A stretch of DNA of 64,000 bases from Paenibacillus sp. J5C2022. Its GTDB lineage: Bacteria; Bacillota; Bacilli; Paenibacillales; Paenibacillaceae. The DNA is taken from NCBI RefSeq assembly GCF_025567625.1, contig NZ_JAOQJC010000026.1, positions 1-64,000 of the forward strand. The letters are read 5' to 3'. Made by a program: the position numbers and the translations under genes. Each line of letters starts with the position of its first letter. The first letter of the stretch is position 1. The notes below the pieces were generated by a model, which was given only the letters and a program-made list of their open reading frames with translations, made no database searches and was not told the DNA's origin. Below, piece by piece: positions 42,616 to 51,351 of this stretch.

Positions 42616-44577
42616 ATGCCAAAGTTTCTGATCAAGAGATGGCACGGTAAGCATCAGCTGGCGGCAATTGCGGGTCTGCTACTATTGTCGGCAGCGTTCA
42701 TTCCTTACGAGTGGCTGCTTGCGCTGGCGGGGTTCCTCTTCACGATTGCGGTAGCCGTCTACACCTTCCTGGCGGAGCGGGCATTCCGCAAGGAGCTTCA
42801 TCAGCATCTGGGGAATCTCTCCTATCGGGTCAAGAAGGGTGGCGGCAGCATCATCCATGAACTGCCCTTCGGCATCATTCTTTATAACGAGGAACGCACG
42901 ATCGAATGGCACAATCCCTACATCGCCGATATTATGGAGCGGGAATCCCTCGTCGGCATGCAGCTAGCGGAGCTGTTCCCGACGATGCAGCAGGTGAAGG
43001 AACGGGAAGGGACGATGGAGGCCGCGATCGGTTCCCATATGTACCAGCTGATTTTCAAGCCGAAAGAGCGTATTCTGTATGTACGGAATATTACGGAGCT
43101 ATGGCAGCTGGGTCATAAGTACGAGGACGAGAAGCTGTCGCTTGGCGTGGTGATGATCGATAACCTCGAGGAAGTGACGCAAGGTCTGGACGACCAGCAG
43201 AGAAGCTCCCTGCTGTCCAAGGTGACGGCGGAAATTACGGAATGGGCGGGCAAGTACGAGATCTACTTGAAGCGATTGACGTCCGACCGCTTCCTGCTCA
43301 TTACCGACCAGAAGACGCTTAGAGTGCTGGAGCAATCCAGATTCGTCATTCTGGACGAAGTGAGGGAGCTGACAGCCGATGGCAAGATTCCCGTCACGCT
43401 CAGCATCGGCTTCGCTGCCGGGGCGGACCATATTATCGAGCTGGGCAGCTGGGCGCACCGCAGCCTGGATATTGCGCTGGGGCGCGGAGGCGATCAGGCC
43501 GCTGTGAAGGCAGGGAAGCGACAGACGTTCTACGGCGGCAAGAGCAATGCGGTAGAGAAGCGGACCCGGGTGCGGGCGCGCGTCGTGGCGCATGCTCTGC
43601 GCGATCTTATTCGCGAGAGCCATAACGTAATCATAATGGGACACAAGATTCCCGATATGGATGCTGTCGGAGCGGCAATCGGGGTGCTGAAGGCCGCGCA
43701 ACTGTTCGGCAAGGAAGCTTACATTATGATCGAAGGCGTTAATCCCTCCATCGAGAAGATGATGGAGATGATCCGAGAGGATGAGAAGCTGTCGCAGCGG
43801 TTCATCACGCCCGAGCAGGCGCTGGCGCTAACCGTGCCGCAGACGCTGGCAGTCGTGGTCGATACGCATAAGGCATCCCTGCTGAAGGAGCCGAAGCTCA
43901 TCTCCGGCACGGAGCGCATCGTCGTCATCGATCATCATCGCCGGGGCGAGGAATTCATCAATCAAGCGATGCTGATCTACATGGAGCCTTACGCTTCATC
44001 CACTTGCGAGCTCGTGACGGAGCTGCTGCAGTATATTCATGACCGCATATCGCTGGATGTCAGGGAAGCGACATGCTTGCTTGCAGGCATTACAGTGGAT
44101 ACGAAGAGCTTCTCCTTGCGCACCGGAGCGCGCACGTTCGAAGCTGCCTCGTTCCTGCGACGGAATGGGGCAGATACGATGCTGATCCAGCGCATGCTGC
44201 AGGAGGACCTGGCGGGTTATGTGAGCAAGGCGGAGATTATCAAGCATGCGGAGCTGTACTATGATCATATAGCTATAGCTGTCGTAGAGCCGGGGCGCCG
44301 CAACTCTCAACTGCTAATCGCTCAATCCGCAGACGCGCTGCTGAATATGCAGGGCATTCTGGCGTCATTCGTCATCGGGGAGAGACAGGACGGCTTGATC
44401 GCCGTCAGCGCGCGATCGCTCGGCCATATGAATGTGCAGGTGGTGATGGAGCGCATGGGCGGAGGCGGACATCTGACGAATGCGGCCGTTCAGCTGGAAG
44501 GTACGGTAGAGGAGACGGCCCAGAAGCTGAAGGAGATACTGGCACAAATTGAATCGGAAGAGGGGTTGTTCGAATGA
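42616..44577 (+). CDS. gdpP: Cyclic di-AMP phosphodiesterase GdpP
   Basis: The 653-residue enzyme cuts c-di-AMP. It has two N-terminal membrane segments, a PAS-like domain (LPFGIILYNEERTIEWHNPY), a degenerate GGDEF domain (LTSDRFLLITDQ) and a DHH/DHHA1 domain with MGHKIPDMDAVGAAIG and IDHHRRG (D439-H441), plus GGGGHLTNAA. All catalytic features are intact. Overlaps rplI by four bases, as in Bacillus yybT-rplI. Confidence 0.96.
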   Translation: MPKFLIKRWHGKHQLAAIAGLLLLSAAFIPYEWLLALAGFLFTIAVAVYTFLAERAFRKELHQHLGNLSYRVKKGGGSIIHELPFGIILYNEERTIEWHNPYIADIMERESLVGMQLAELFPTMQQVKEREGTMEAAIGSHMYQLIFKPKERILYVRNITELWQLGHKYEDEKLSLGVVMIDNLEEVTQGLDDQQRSSLLSKVTAEITEWAGKYEIYLKRLTSDRFLLITDQKTLRVLEQSRFVILDEVRELTADGKIPVTLSIGFAAGADHIIELGSWAHRSLDIALGRGGDQAAVKAGKRQTFYGGKSNAVEKRTRVRARVVAHALRDLIRESHNVIIMGHKIPDMDAVGAAIGVLKAAQLFGKEAYIMIEGVNPSIEKMMEMIREDEKLSQRFITPEQALALTVPQTLAVVVDTHKASLLKEPKLISGTERIVVIDHHRRGEEFINQAMLIYMEPYASSTCELVTELLQYIHDRISLDVREATCLLAGITVDTKSFSLRTGARTFEAASFLRRNGADTMLIQRMLQEDLAGYVSKAEIIKHAELYYDHIAIAVVEPGRRNSQLLIAQSADALLNMQGILASFVIGERQDGLIAVSARSLGHMNVQVVMERMGGGGHLTNAAVQLEGTVEETAQKLKEILAQIESEEGLFE

Positions 44578-45017
44578 AGGTCATTTTTTTGCAGGACGTG
44601 AAGGGTCAAGGGAAGAAGGGACAGATTAAAGAGTTGTCCGAAGGCTATGTGCGCAATTTCTTGCTGCCGAAAGGTCTGGTGAAGCTGGCGTCGGAGGGCA
44701 ATCTGAAGACGCTGGATGCGCAGAACAAATCGGAAGAGAAGCGTAAAGTCAAGGAGAAAGAGGATGCAGAGGCACTGGGCAAGCGTCTGGAAGAGATGAC
44801 GGTCGTCGTGAAAGCGAAGGCCGGAGAGGGCGGCCGCTTGTTCGGAGCGGTCACAAGCAAGCAGATCGCCGAGGCGCTGGCTGCGCAAGGCATCAAGGTG
44901 GACAAGCGGAAGATTGAGCTGGACGAGCCGATCCGCACGCTGGGCGTAACGAAAGTGCCGGTGAAGCTGCATACGGATGTAAAGGCGACACTGAGCGTAC
45001 AAACGGCAGAAGAGTAA
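44574..45017 (+). CDS. rplI: Ribosomal protein L9
   Basis: A 147-residue L9 with MKVIFLQDVKGQGKKGQIKE, LSEGYVRNFLLPKGLVK, the long connecting helix, and C-terminal GGRLFGAVTSKQIAEAL. Normal length. Confidence 0.97.
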   Translation: MKVIFLQDVKGQGKKGQIKELSEGYVRNFLLPKGLVKLASEGNLKTLDAQNKSEEKRKVKEKEDAEALGKRLEEMTVVVKAKAGEGGRLFGAVTSKQIAEALAAQGIKVDKRKIELDEPIRTLGVTKVPVKLHTDVKATLSVQTAEE

Positions 45018-45066
45018 AGTTCGGATACACATACGGCTTGAAGATAACGGAAGGAGATGCTGACTT

Positions 45067-46428
45067 ATGGAGACGGAGCTGACGTTCGATCGGGTTCCGC
45101 CGCAAAATATAGAAGCCGAGCAAGCGGTCATCGGCGCTGTGCTATTACAGCCGGAAGCACTCATTACAGCAATGGAGCGGGTGAAAAGCGAGGACTTCTA
45201 TAGCAGCGCTCACCAGCGTATCTTCGAAGCTATGATTGAACTGGGCGAGGGCAATCAGCCTATCGATCTGGTTACGCTCACCGCCCATCTGCAAGACCAG
45301 GGCCTGCTGGAGGAGATCGGCGGGGTCAGCTACATGGCGAAGCTCGCCAATGCCGTGCCTACGGCGGCCAACGTCGATTACTATGCGCAAATCGTAGAAG
45401 AGAAGTCCATGCTGCGGAGATTGATTCGCACCGCTACTAATATTGTATCGGATGGGTATGCTAACTCCGAGGACGTCAGCGTCCTGCTCGGCGATGCGGA
45501 GAAGCGAATATTGGAGATTGCGAACAGGCGAAGCAGCAGCGGCTTTATCTCCATCCGCGATGTGCTGATGGAAGTGTTCGAGAAGGTCGAATTCCTCTAT
45601 TCCAATCGCGGCGGCACGACAGGCATTCCTTCCGGCTTCGTCGATCTGGACAAAATGACGGCAGGCTTCCAGCGCAGCGACTTGATCATCGTCGCCGCCC
45701 GTCCCTCCGTCGGGAAGACTGCATTCGCGCTCAATATCGCCCAGAATGTCGGGGTGCGGGCCGGCGAGACGGTTGCGATCTTCAGTCTGGAGATGTCCGC
45801 CGCACAGCTCGTTCAGCGGATGATCTGCGCGGAATCGAACGTGGATGCGACCCGGATGAGGACGGGGCTTCTGGAGGGCGACGACTGGGAGAAGCTGACG
45901 ATGGCGATCGGCGCGCTGTCGGAAGCCCAGATCTACATTGACGATACGCCGGGCATCACTGTGGCGGATATTCGTGCCAAGTGCCGTCGTCTGAAGAAGG
46001 AACGCGGGCTGGGCATGATACTGATCGATTACTTGCAGCTGATTCAAGGCCGGGGCAAAGCCGGCGAGAACCGTCAGCAGGAAGTATCGGAGATATCCCG
46101 TACGCTGAAGCAGATTGCCCGTGAACTGGAAGTGCCGGTCATTGCCTTGTCCCAGCTGAGCCGCGGCGTCGAGCAGCGTCAAGACAAGCGGCCGATGATG
46201 TCCGATCTTCGGGAATCCGGCTCCATCGAGCAGGATGCCGATATCGTCTCTTTCCTTTATCGCGACGATTATTACGATAAGGAATCGGAGAAGAAGAACA
46301 TCATCGAGATTATTATTGCTAAGCAGCGGAACGGGCCAGTCGGCACGGTAGAGCTGGTCTTCTTGAAAAACTTCAATAAATTCGTCAGTTTGGACCGCTC
46401 GCACGGCGATCCATCCCAGGCATCATAA
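45067..46428 (+). CDS. dnaB: Replicative DNA helicase
   Basis: The 453-residue hexameric helicase (DnaC in B. subtilis) that unwinds the fork. The N-terminal domain begins RVPPQNIEAEQAVIGAVLLQ, then Walker A VAARPSVGKTAFALNIA, Walker B LGMILIDYLQLIQG, and RESGSIEQDADIVSFLYRDD. No intein. GGAAGGAGATGCTGACTT precedes the ATG. Confidence 0.98.
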   Translation: METELTFDRVPPQNIEAEQAVIGAVLLQPEALITAMERVKSEDFYSSAHQRIFEAMIELGEGNQPIDLVTLTAHLQDQGLLEEIGGVSYMAKLANAVPTAANVDYYAQIVEEKSMLRRLIRTATNIVSDGYANSEDVSVLLGDAEKRILEIANRRSSSGFISIRDVLMEVFEKVEFLYSNRGGTTGIPSGFVDLDKMTAGFQRSDLIIVAARPSVGKTAFALNIAQNVGVRAGETVAIFSLEMSAAQLVQRMICAESNVDATRMRTGLLEGDDWEKLTMAIGALSEAQIYIDDTPGITVADIRAKCRRLKKERGLGMILIDYLQLIQGRGKAGENRQQEVSEISRTLKQIARELEVPVIALSQLSRGVEQRQDKRPMMSDLRESGSIEQDADIVSFLYRDDYYDKESEKKNIIEIIIAKQRNGPVGTVELVFLKNFNKFVSLDRSHGDPSQAS

Positions 46429-46437
46429 TTTATATCC

Positions 46438-46475
46438 GAACAATTGCAACGCAGCATCCGCAATTGTTCGTTTTT
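46438..46475 (+). terminator. Terminator after dnaB
   Basis: GAACAATTGC (46438-46447) and GCAATTGTTC (46460-46469) are exact, followed by GTTTTTC. Confidence 0.88.
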
Positions 46476-46478
46476 CGT

Positions 46479-46507
46479 TTGACTTATGAATCATGGACTG
46501 CTACACT
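46479..46507 (+). promoter_or_regulatory. purA promoter
   Basis: TTGACT (46479-46484) and TACACT (46502-46507) with a 17-base spacer, 65 bases before purA. Confidence 0.65.
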
Positions 46508-46571
46508 AATAGTGCTGCCTAAGAGGCGGTAATTTTCGGTGTGCTTCTACATCGCACGGGGGTATGTACAC

Positions 46572-47858
46572 ATGTCTACGGTAGTTGTTGTCGGTACGCA
46601 ATGGGGAGACGAAGGCAAAGGGAAAATTACGGACTTCCTGGCGGAGGGAGCCGATGTCATTGCCCGTTACCAAGGAGGTAACAATGCGGGACACACCATC
46701 CTCATTGATAACAAGAAATATAAGCTTACTATGATTCCTTCGGGAATATTCAACGATAATAAAGTATGCGTCATCGGCAATGGCATGGTCATTAATCCGG
46801 AGGCGCTCATTAACGAGATCAATTACATCCATGAAAATGGCTTCTCCACTGACAATCTGGTGATCAGCGATCGCGCGCATGTCATTATGCCGTATCATCT
46901 GGTGCTGGACGCGCTGGAGGAAGACCGCAAGGGCGACAACAAGATCGGTACGACCCGCAAAGGGATCGGACCTTGCTACATGGACAAAGCGTCGCGCAAC
47001 GGCATCCGTATCGCCGACCTGATGGACGCGGCGGAATTCGAATCGCGCGCACGGGCGATTATTGCGGAGAAAAACCAGCTGATTCAGCAAGTATACGGCG
47101 GCGAGCCGCTGGATGCGGACCAGATCATCAGCAGCTATCTGGGCTTCGCGGAGACCCTTCGTCCTTATGTGACGGATACGTCCGTCATACTGAACGATGC
47201 CATTGATGAGGGCAAGAAAGTGCTGTTCGAAGGCGCGCAAGGCGTCATGCTTGACATTGACCAAGGCACTTATCCGTTCGTAACTTCTTCCAATCCGTCC
47301 GCAGGCGGCGTCTGCATCGGCTCCGGTGTGGGTCCTTCCCGCATTCAGGAGATCATCGGCGTAGCGAAGGCTTATACGACGCGCGTAGGCGACGGGCCGT
47401 TCCCGACGGAGCAGGACAACGAGATCGGGCAGCTTATCCGCGATAAAGGGCATGAATACGGCACCGTAACAGGACGTCCGCGCCGCGTAGGCTGGTTCGA
47501 CACGGTCGTCGTGCGCCATGCCCGCCGCGTCAGCGGCATTACCGGGCTGTCCTTGAACTCGCTGGACGTCTTGTCCGGCCTGGAGACGGTCAAGATCTGC
47601 ACAGGATACAAATACCGCGGAGAAGTGATCTATCACTATCCTGCGAGCCTGAAGGCCGTATCGGAGTGCGAAGCGGTGTATGAGGATCTGCCGGGCTGGT
47701 CCGAGGATCTGTCCAATGTGAAGAAGCTGGAGGATCTGCCGCAGAACGCGCTCAACTATGTGAACCGCGTATCGGAGCTAACCGGTATTCCGATCTCCAT
47801 CTTCTCTGTAGGACGCAACCGCGAGCAGACGAACCAGGTTCGCACGATTTATAAATAA
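46572..47858 (+). CDS. purA: Adenylosuccinate synthetase
   Basis: The 428-residue enzyme makes adenylosuccinate from IMP, aspartate and GTP, the first step to AMP. GTQWGDEGKGKITDFLAEGA (P-loop-like), GNNAGHTI, GTTRKGIGPCY and GRPRRVGWFD are the family motifs. The frame is open from 46539, but homology and position of GGGGGTATG favour the ATG at 46572. Confidence 0.98.
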   Translation: MSTVVVVGTQWGDEGKGKITDFLAEGADVIARYQGGNNAGHTILIDNKKYKLTMIPSGIFNDNKVCVIGNGMVINPEALINEINYIHENGFSTDNLVISDRAHVIMPYHLVLDALEEDRKGDNKIGTTRKGIGPCYMDKASRNGIRIADLMDAAEFESRARAIIAEKNQLIQQVYGGEPLDADQIISSYLGFAETLRPYVTDTSVILNDAIDEGKKVLFEGAQGVMLDIDQGTYPFVTSSNPSAGGVCIGSGVGPSRIQEIIGVAKAYTTRVGDGPFPTEQDNEIGQLIRDKGHEYGTVTGRPRRVGWFDTVVVRHARRVSGITGLSLNSLDVLSGLETVKICTGYKYRGEVIYHYPASLKAVSECEAVYEDLPGWSEDLSNVKKLEDLPQNALNYVNRVSELTGIPISIFSVGRNREQTNQVRTIYK

Positions 47859-47868
47859 GATGTACGCT

Positions 47869-47906
47869 AGCAGCGCAGGAGCATCGCTCCTCCGCTGCTT
47901 TTTTTG
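47869..47906 (+). terminator. Terminator after purA
   Basis: AGCAGCGCAGGAGC and GCTCCTCCGCTGCT pair with one mismatch around ATC, followed by seven T residues. Confidence 0.9.
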
Positions 47907-48036
47907 TATATAAAGAAGTTGCAAGAGAGAATGAGGAGTCTCTTAATGCCCGTTATGAATGCAAGCCGGCTTCGTTGACCATAATGATAGAAAGGAGAAC
48001 CCTAAGCCGCTTTTTGCGAGAAGAAGGAGGAGAAGT

Positions 48037-48753
48037 ATGTTCAGAGGTGTGGCTTGGCTTGGCAAGATTGTGGCTGCAGGGCTGCTGATCAGCTTCCTGT
48101 CGATCTGGACGACGGGTTATATTGTCACTAGTTACGTAGAGACGGTGCTGAAGCAATACAACATTCCGGTGGATGTGCCGCCAATGGCGATGTCGGGGGT
48201 ATGGGGCAGGATGTGGGGATCGGAGCCGTTGCTGACGGCACAGGCGGTAGAGACGGAGGAGAGCGAAGAGGAACGTGCTGACGATGCGGCAAGCGCGTCC
48301 GACGAGCAGCGGGATGAACTGGCGGATGCGCCTCTTACGGATATAGGCTTGGGATCGGGTAGCCATGCGGAAGGCGGAAGAGATGCCGACTCCTCAGCGG
48401 TATTGGAGGAGGAGCCGCCTGCGGCGGAGGAGGGATTGGAAGACGCCGTTCAGGAAAGCTCGACAGAGGGCAGCGAGTCCGACGGTGTTGGGTCATTAGA
48501 CCTAGAAGGAACGGAGACGGCACTTACGACGGAAGAACTAGAAAATGTCAAAAACGCCATAAGTGAAGAGGATAAATTTCGACTATTCGAAATATTATCT
48601 ACGAAATTACCGCAAGAAACTTGGCAAATTATATCGAATTATGTCGAAGAAGGGTTGTCCGAGGAAGAGCTTCTATCCATTCAACAGCTGATGGCTCAGC
48701 ATCTCGACAAGGAAGAATACGATGAAATGATGGAAATTCTGAAAAAATATTAA
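48037..48753 (+). CDS. Hypothetical membrane-anchored acidic protein
   Basis: A 238-residue protein, not recognised. It has one membrane segment near residues 9-31 (IVAAGLLISFLSIWTTGYIV), then VPPMAMSGVWGRMWGSEPLL, a long acidic, Ser/Glu-rich linker (about 75-160), and a helical C-terminal part (LTTEELENVKNAISEEDKFR; EEGLSEEELLSIQQLMAQHL). The last third is clearly more AT-rich than the rest. GAAGGAGGAGAAGT before the ATG at 48037 sets the start. It could be a wall- or spore-related anchor, but nothing proves this. Confidence 0.7.
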   Translation: MFRGVAWLGKIVAAGLLISFLSIWTTGYIVTSYVETVLKQYNIPVDVPPMAMSGVWGRMWGSEPLLTAQAVETEESEEERADDAASASDEQRDELADAPLTDIGLGSGSHAEGGRDADSSAVLEEEPPAAEEGLEDAVQESSTEGSESDGVGSLDLEGTETALTTEELENVKNAISEEDKFRLFEILSTKLPQETWQIISNYVEEGLSEEELLSIQQLMAQHLDKEEYDEMMEILKKY

Positions 48754-48891
48754 TTTTGCTAACGGCTTGAATGAGTTGCTCCTATTGTAAAGCATGTGTT
48801 AAAGTTAAAGGCGGATGATCCGACAGGAGAATTCGTCTTTTTTATGTTATATATACCAAAAAATTGATAGAATCGTGAAAAGGAGACTACC

Positions 48892-50484
48892 ATGACCAGT
48901 TTCAAGGGCATGCGTCATATGAAGAAAGTATGGGAACAGACTGTCCGGTACTTTCGTCCTATGCGCGAGCAAGACTCTAATGGTAAGACCGAGCAGGATT
49001 CCGCCGAGGAGGCTGCAGTGCTTCCCGTATGGCGGAGAAAGCAGACCCTTGCCATAGGCGGGGCGCTGATCTTGCTCACGACTGCCGGCATTGTCGGTAC
49101 ACAGCAATATAACGCATACGTAGAACGCAATACTGTCGATATTTATCATGTGTATATGAATGGCGAGAAGGTAGGAACGGTAGGGAATCCGGAAGAGGTA
49201 GAGAAGCTGGTCGCGCTGGAGACGGAAGAGCTGACGCAAGCTAATCCGGGCAAGCGGATGGTGCTTGATACCGGAGCAATTACATATGAGGATGAGCGGG
49301 TGTTCAAGGGAGTGCCGGAGACGGATTCCACGCTGACGGCACTTGAGCAGCGCTTCACATCCCATGCTGTAGGCGTTGAGGTGAAGGTAGACGGCAAGGT
49401 AATCGGCGTCGTTAATGATCAGCAGACGGCCGACAATATTCTGGCGCGGGTACAGAGCAAGTATGCGCCGGAGCTGGTCAATGAGGAGAAGGAGCTCAAA
49501 ACCGTCAAGACATTGTCTCACAAGTCTTCCGGCGGCGCGGCAGCCGATGCGGCTGCGAAGGAAGAAGTGCAGATGTCTCAGCCGGGCGTGCAAGTGACTG
49601 AAGTGAGCTTCGTAGAGGATGTCGCGATCGACGAGGTGGATATTGATCCCGCCAAGATTTCCAGCGCGGACGATATCTATAAACTGATTGTGGAAGGCAG
49701 CACGAAGCCGACGAAGTACGTCGTACAAGCCGGTGACTGCATCGGGTGTATCGCTCAGAAGTTCGATATTTCCCCGCAAGTGATCTACGAGAACAACTCA
49801 TGGATTGAGGGCGACCGCATTACGGTCGGCGACGAGCTGGACCTTACGGTTATTCAACCGGAGGTAACGGTCAGAACGGTGGAGAAGGTGGTCGAGCACG
49901 AGGCGATCTCCGCACCGGTAGAGATTGTCAAGAACGATGAGATGCGCGTCGGCGAGAGCAAGACGATTACGGAAGGCGTCGACGGTACGCAAAGCCTCAC
50001 TTATCTGATCGAGAAGCAGAACGGCTATGTGGTATCGGAGGAGCTGATCGACAAGGTTGTCATTCAGGAGCCTGTTACAGCAGTCGTAGAGAAGGGCACC
50101 ATGGTCGTGCTGGGCGAAGGCACGGGACGCTTCGCGATACCGGTATCCGGCTACCGTATTACGAGCAAGTTCGGCAAGCGTTGGGGCCGCATGCATAACG
50201 GCATTGACATGATCGGCAACAAGACGATCATGGCCGCCGATTCCGGCGTTGTCGAGTTCGTAGGCAGGAAGCAAGGTCTGGGCAATGCCATTATTATCGA
50301 CCACAAGAACGGCTTCAAAACCGTATACGGTCATTTGAGCTCATTTAAGGTGAGCAAGGGCGACAAGGTGGAAAAAGGCGACGCAATCGGCATTATGGGC
50401 AATACAGGAAATTCCACAGGCACTCATTTGCATTTCGAAATTCATAAAAACGGCGTTCTTCAAAATCCTTTGAAATATTTATAA
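48892..50484 (+). CDS. Peptidoglycan DD-endopeptidase-like M23 protein with LysM and G5
   Basis: A 530-residue secreted wall enzyme. A membrane anchor at about 43-62 (LAIGGALILLTTAGIVGT) is followed by a long spacer, a LysM domain (about 275-320, YVVQAGDCIGCIAQKFDIS), a G5 domain (about 325-405) and a C-terminal peptidase M23 domain (415-530). Zinc ligands are H435 and D439 (HNGID) and H512, H514 (HLHFE). It probably cuts peptide cross-links. It lies just before walRK, which controls wall hydrolases in Bacillus. AAAGGAGACTACC precedes the ATG. Confidence 0.92.
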   Translation: MTSFKGMRHMKKVWEQTVRYFRPMREQDSNGKTEQDSAEEAAVLPVWRRKQTLAIGGALILLTTAGIVGTQQYNAYVERNTVDIYHVYMNGEKVGTVGNPEEVEKLVALETEELTQANPGKRMVLDTGAITYEDERVFKGVPETDSTLTALEQRFTSHAVGVEVKVDGKVIGVVNDQQTADNILARVQSKYAPELVNEEKELKTVKTLSHKSSGGAAADAAAKEEVQMSQPGVQVTEVSFVEDVAIDEVDIDPAKISSADDIYKLIVEGSTKPTKYVVQAGDCIGCIAQKFDISPQVIYENNSWIEGDRITVGDELDLTVIQPEVTVRTVEKVVEHEAISAPVEIVKNDEMRVGESKTITEGVDGTQSLTYLIEKQNGYVVSEELIDKVVIQEPVTAVVEKGTMVVLGEGTGRFAIPVSGYRITSKFGKRWGRMHNGIDMIGNKTIMAADSGVVEFVGRKQGLGNAIIIDHKNGFKTVYGHLSSFKVSKGDKVEKGDAIGIMGNTGNSTGTHLHFEIHKNGVLQNPLKYL

Positions 50485-50491
50485 TGATGGA

Positions 50492-50530
50492 CAAGCATCG
50501 TTTGAGGCTCATGCCTCGGCGGTGCTTTTT
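50492..50530 (+). terminator. Terminator after the M23 gene
   Basis: AAGCA...TGCTT outer arms and GAGGC-TCAT-GCCTC inner hairpin, followed by TTTTTTC. Confidence 0.8.
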
Positions 50531-50604
50531 TCATTGTGAAGCCGGGGCGCACGTATGTTAAAATAAGTACAGTAAATAGGACAAGCGACAGGCGGTGTGT
50601 AACG

Positions 50605-51351
50605 ATGCACGGAAAAATACTTGTGGTCGACGACGAACAGCCGATAGCGGATATATTGAAGTTCAATCTGGAGAAGGAAGGGTACCAGGTCATATGCGCC
50701 TTCGACGGCGGCGAAGCGGTGCGTCTCGCGATGGAGGAAGAGCCCGATCTTATCCTGCTGGATCTGATGCTTCCCGTGAAAGACGGCATGGATGTATGCC
50801 GCGAAGTGCGGACGAAGCTCAATATGCCCATTATTATGCTGACGGCCAAGGATACCGAAATTGACAAGGTGCTCGGCCTTGAGCTGGGAGCGGACGATTA
50901 TGTGACGAAGCCGTTCAGCACCAGAGAATTGCTCGCGAGGGTGAAAGCACATCTGCGCCGCCAGAAGAAAGCGGAGCAGGCAGCGGAGGCGACAGGCGTT
51001 CAGCAGGAGCTGGAAGAGGAGCAGCAAGGACTCAAGCTGTTCAACCTGTTCATCGATACGGATATGTATGTCGTCTATAAGAACGGAGAGCCGCTGGATC
51101 TGACCCACCGCGAATTCGAGCTTGTGCATTATATGGCCCGCAATAGCGGCAAGGTCATGACAAGAGAGCATCTGCTGCAGGCGGTGTGGGGCTTCGAATA
51201 CTTCGGCGATGTGCGGACGGTGGATGTGACGATTCGAAGGCTGCGCGAGAAGATCGAGGACGATCCCAGCAGACCGGAGTATATTATGACGAGACGGGGG
51301 CTGGGCTACTTGATGCGCAATCCCAAGTCTGGAGGCTTCGGCTACGGATGA
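50605..51351 (+). CDS. walR: Response regulator WalR
   Basis: A 248-residue OmpR-type response regulator: MHGKILVVDDEQPIADILKF, phosphorylated Asp D53 in LILLDLMLPVKDG, and a winged-helix domain with THREFELVHYMARNSGKVMT and VDVTIRRLREKIEDDPSRPE. WalRK is essential in low-GC Gram-positives and controls wall hydrolases. The frame is open from 50536, but AGGCGGTG before the ATG at 50605 and homology set the start. It overlaps walK by four bases. Confidence 0.97.
   Translation: MHGKILVVDDEQPIADILKFNLEKEGYQVICAFDGGEAVRLAMEEEPDLILLDLMLPVKDGMDVCREVRTKLNMPIIMLTAKDTEIDKVLGLELGADDYVTKPFSTRELLARVKAHLRRQKKAEQAAEATGVQQELEEEQQGLKLFNLFIDTDMYVVYKNGEPLDLTHREFELVHYMARNSGKVMTREHLLQAVWGFEYFGDVRTVDVTIRRLREKIEDDPSRPEYIMTRRGLGYLMRNPKSGGFGYG

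Noticed and set aside
45145..46404. 419-codon open frame antisense to dnaB
   Set aside because: Shadow of dnaB with no motif and no ribosome binding site.
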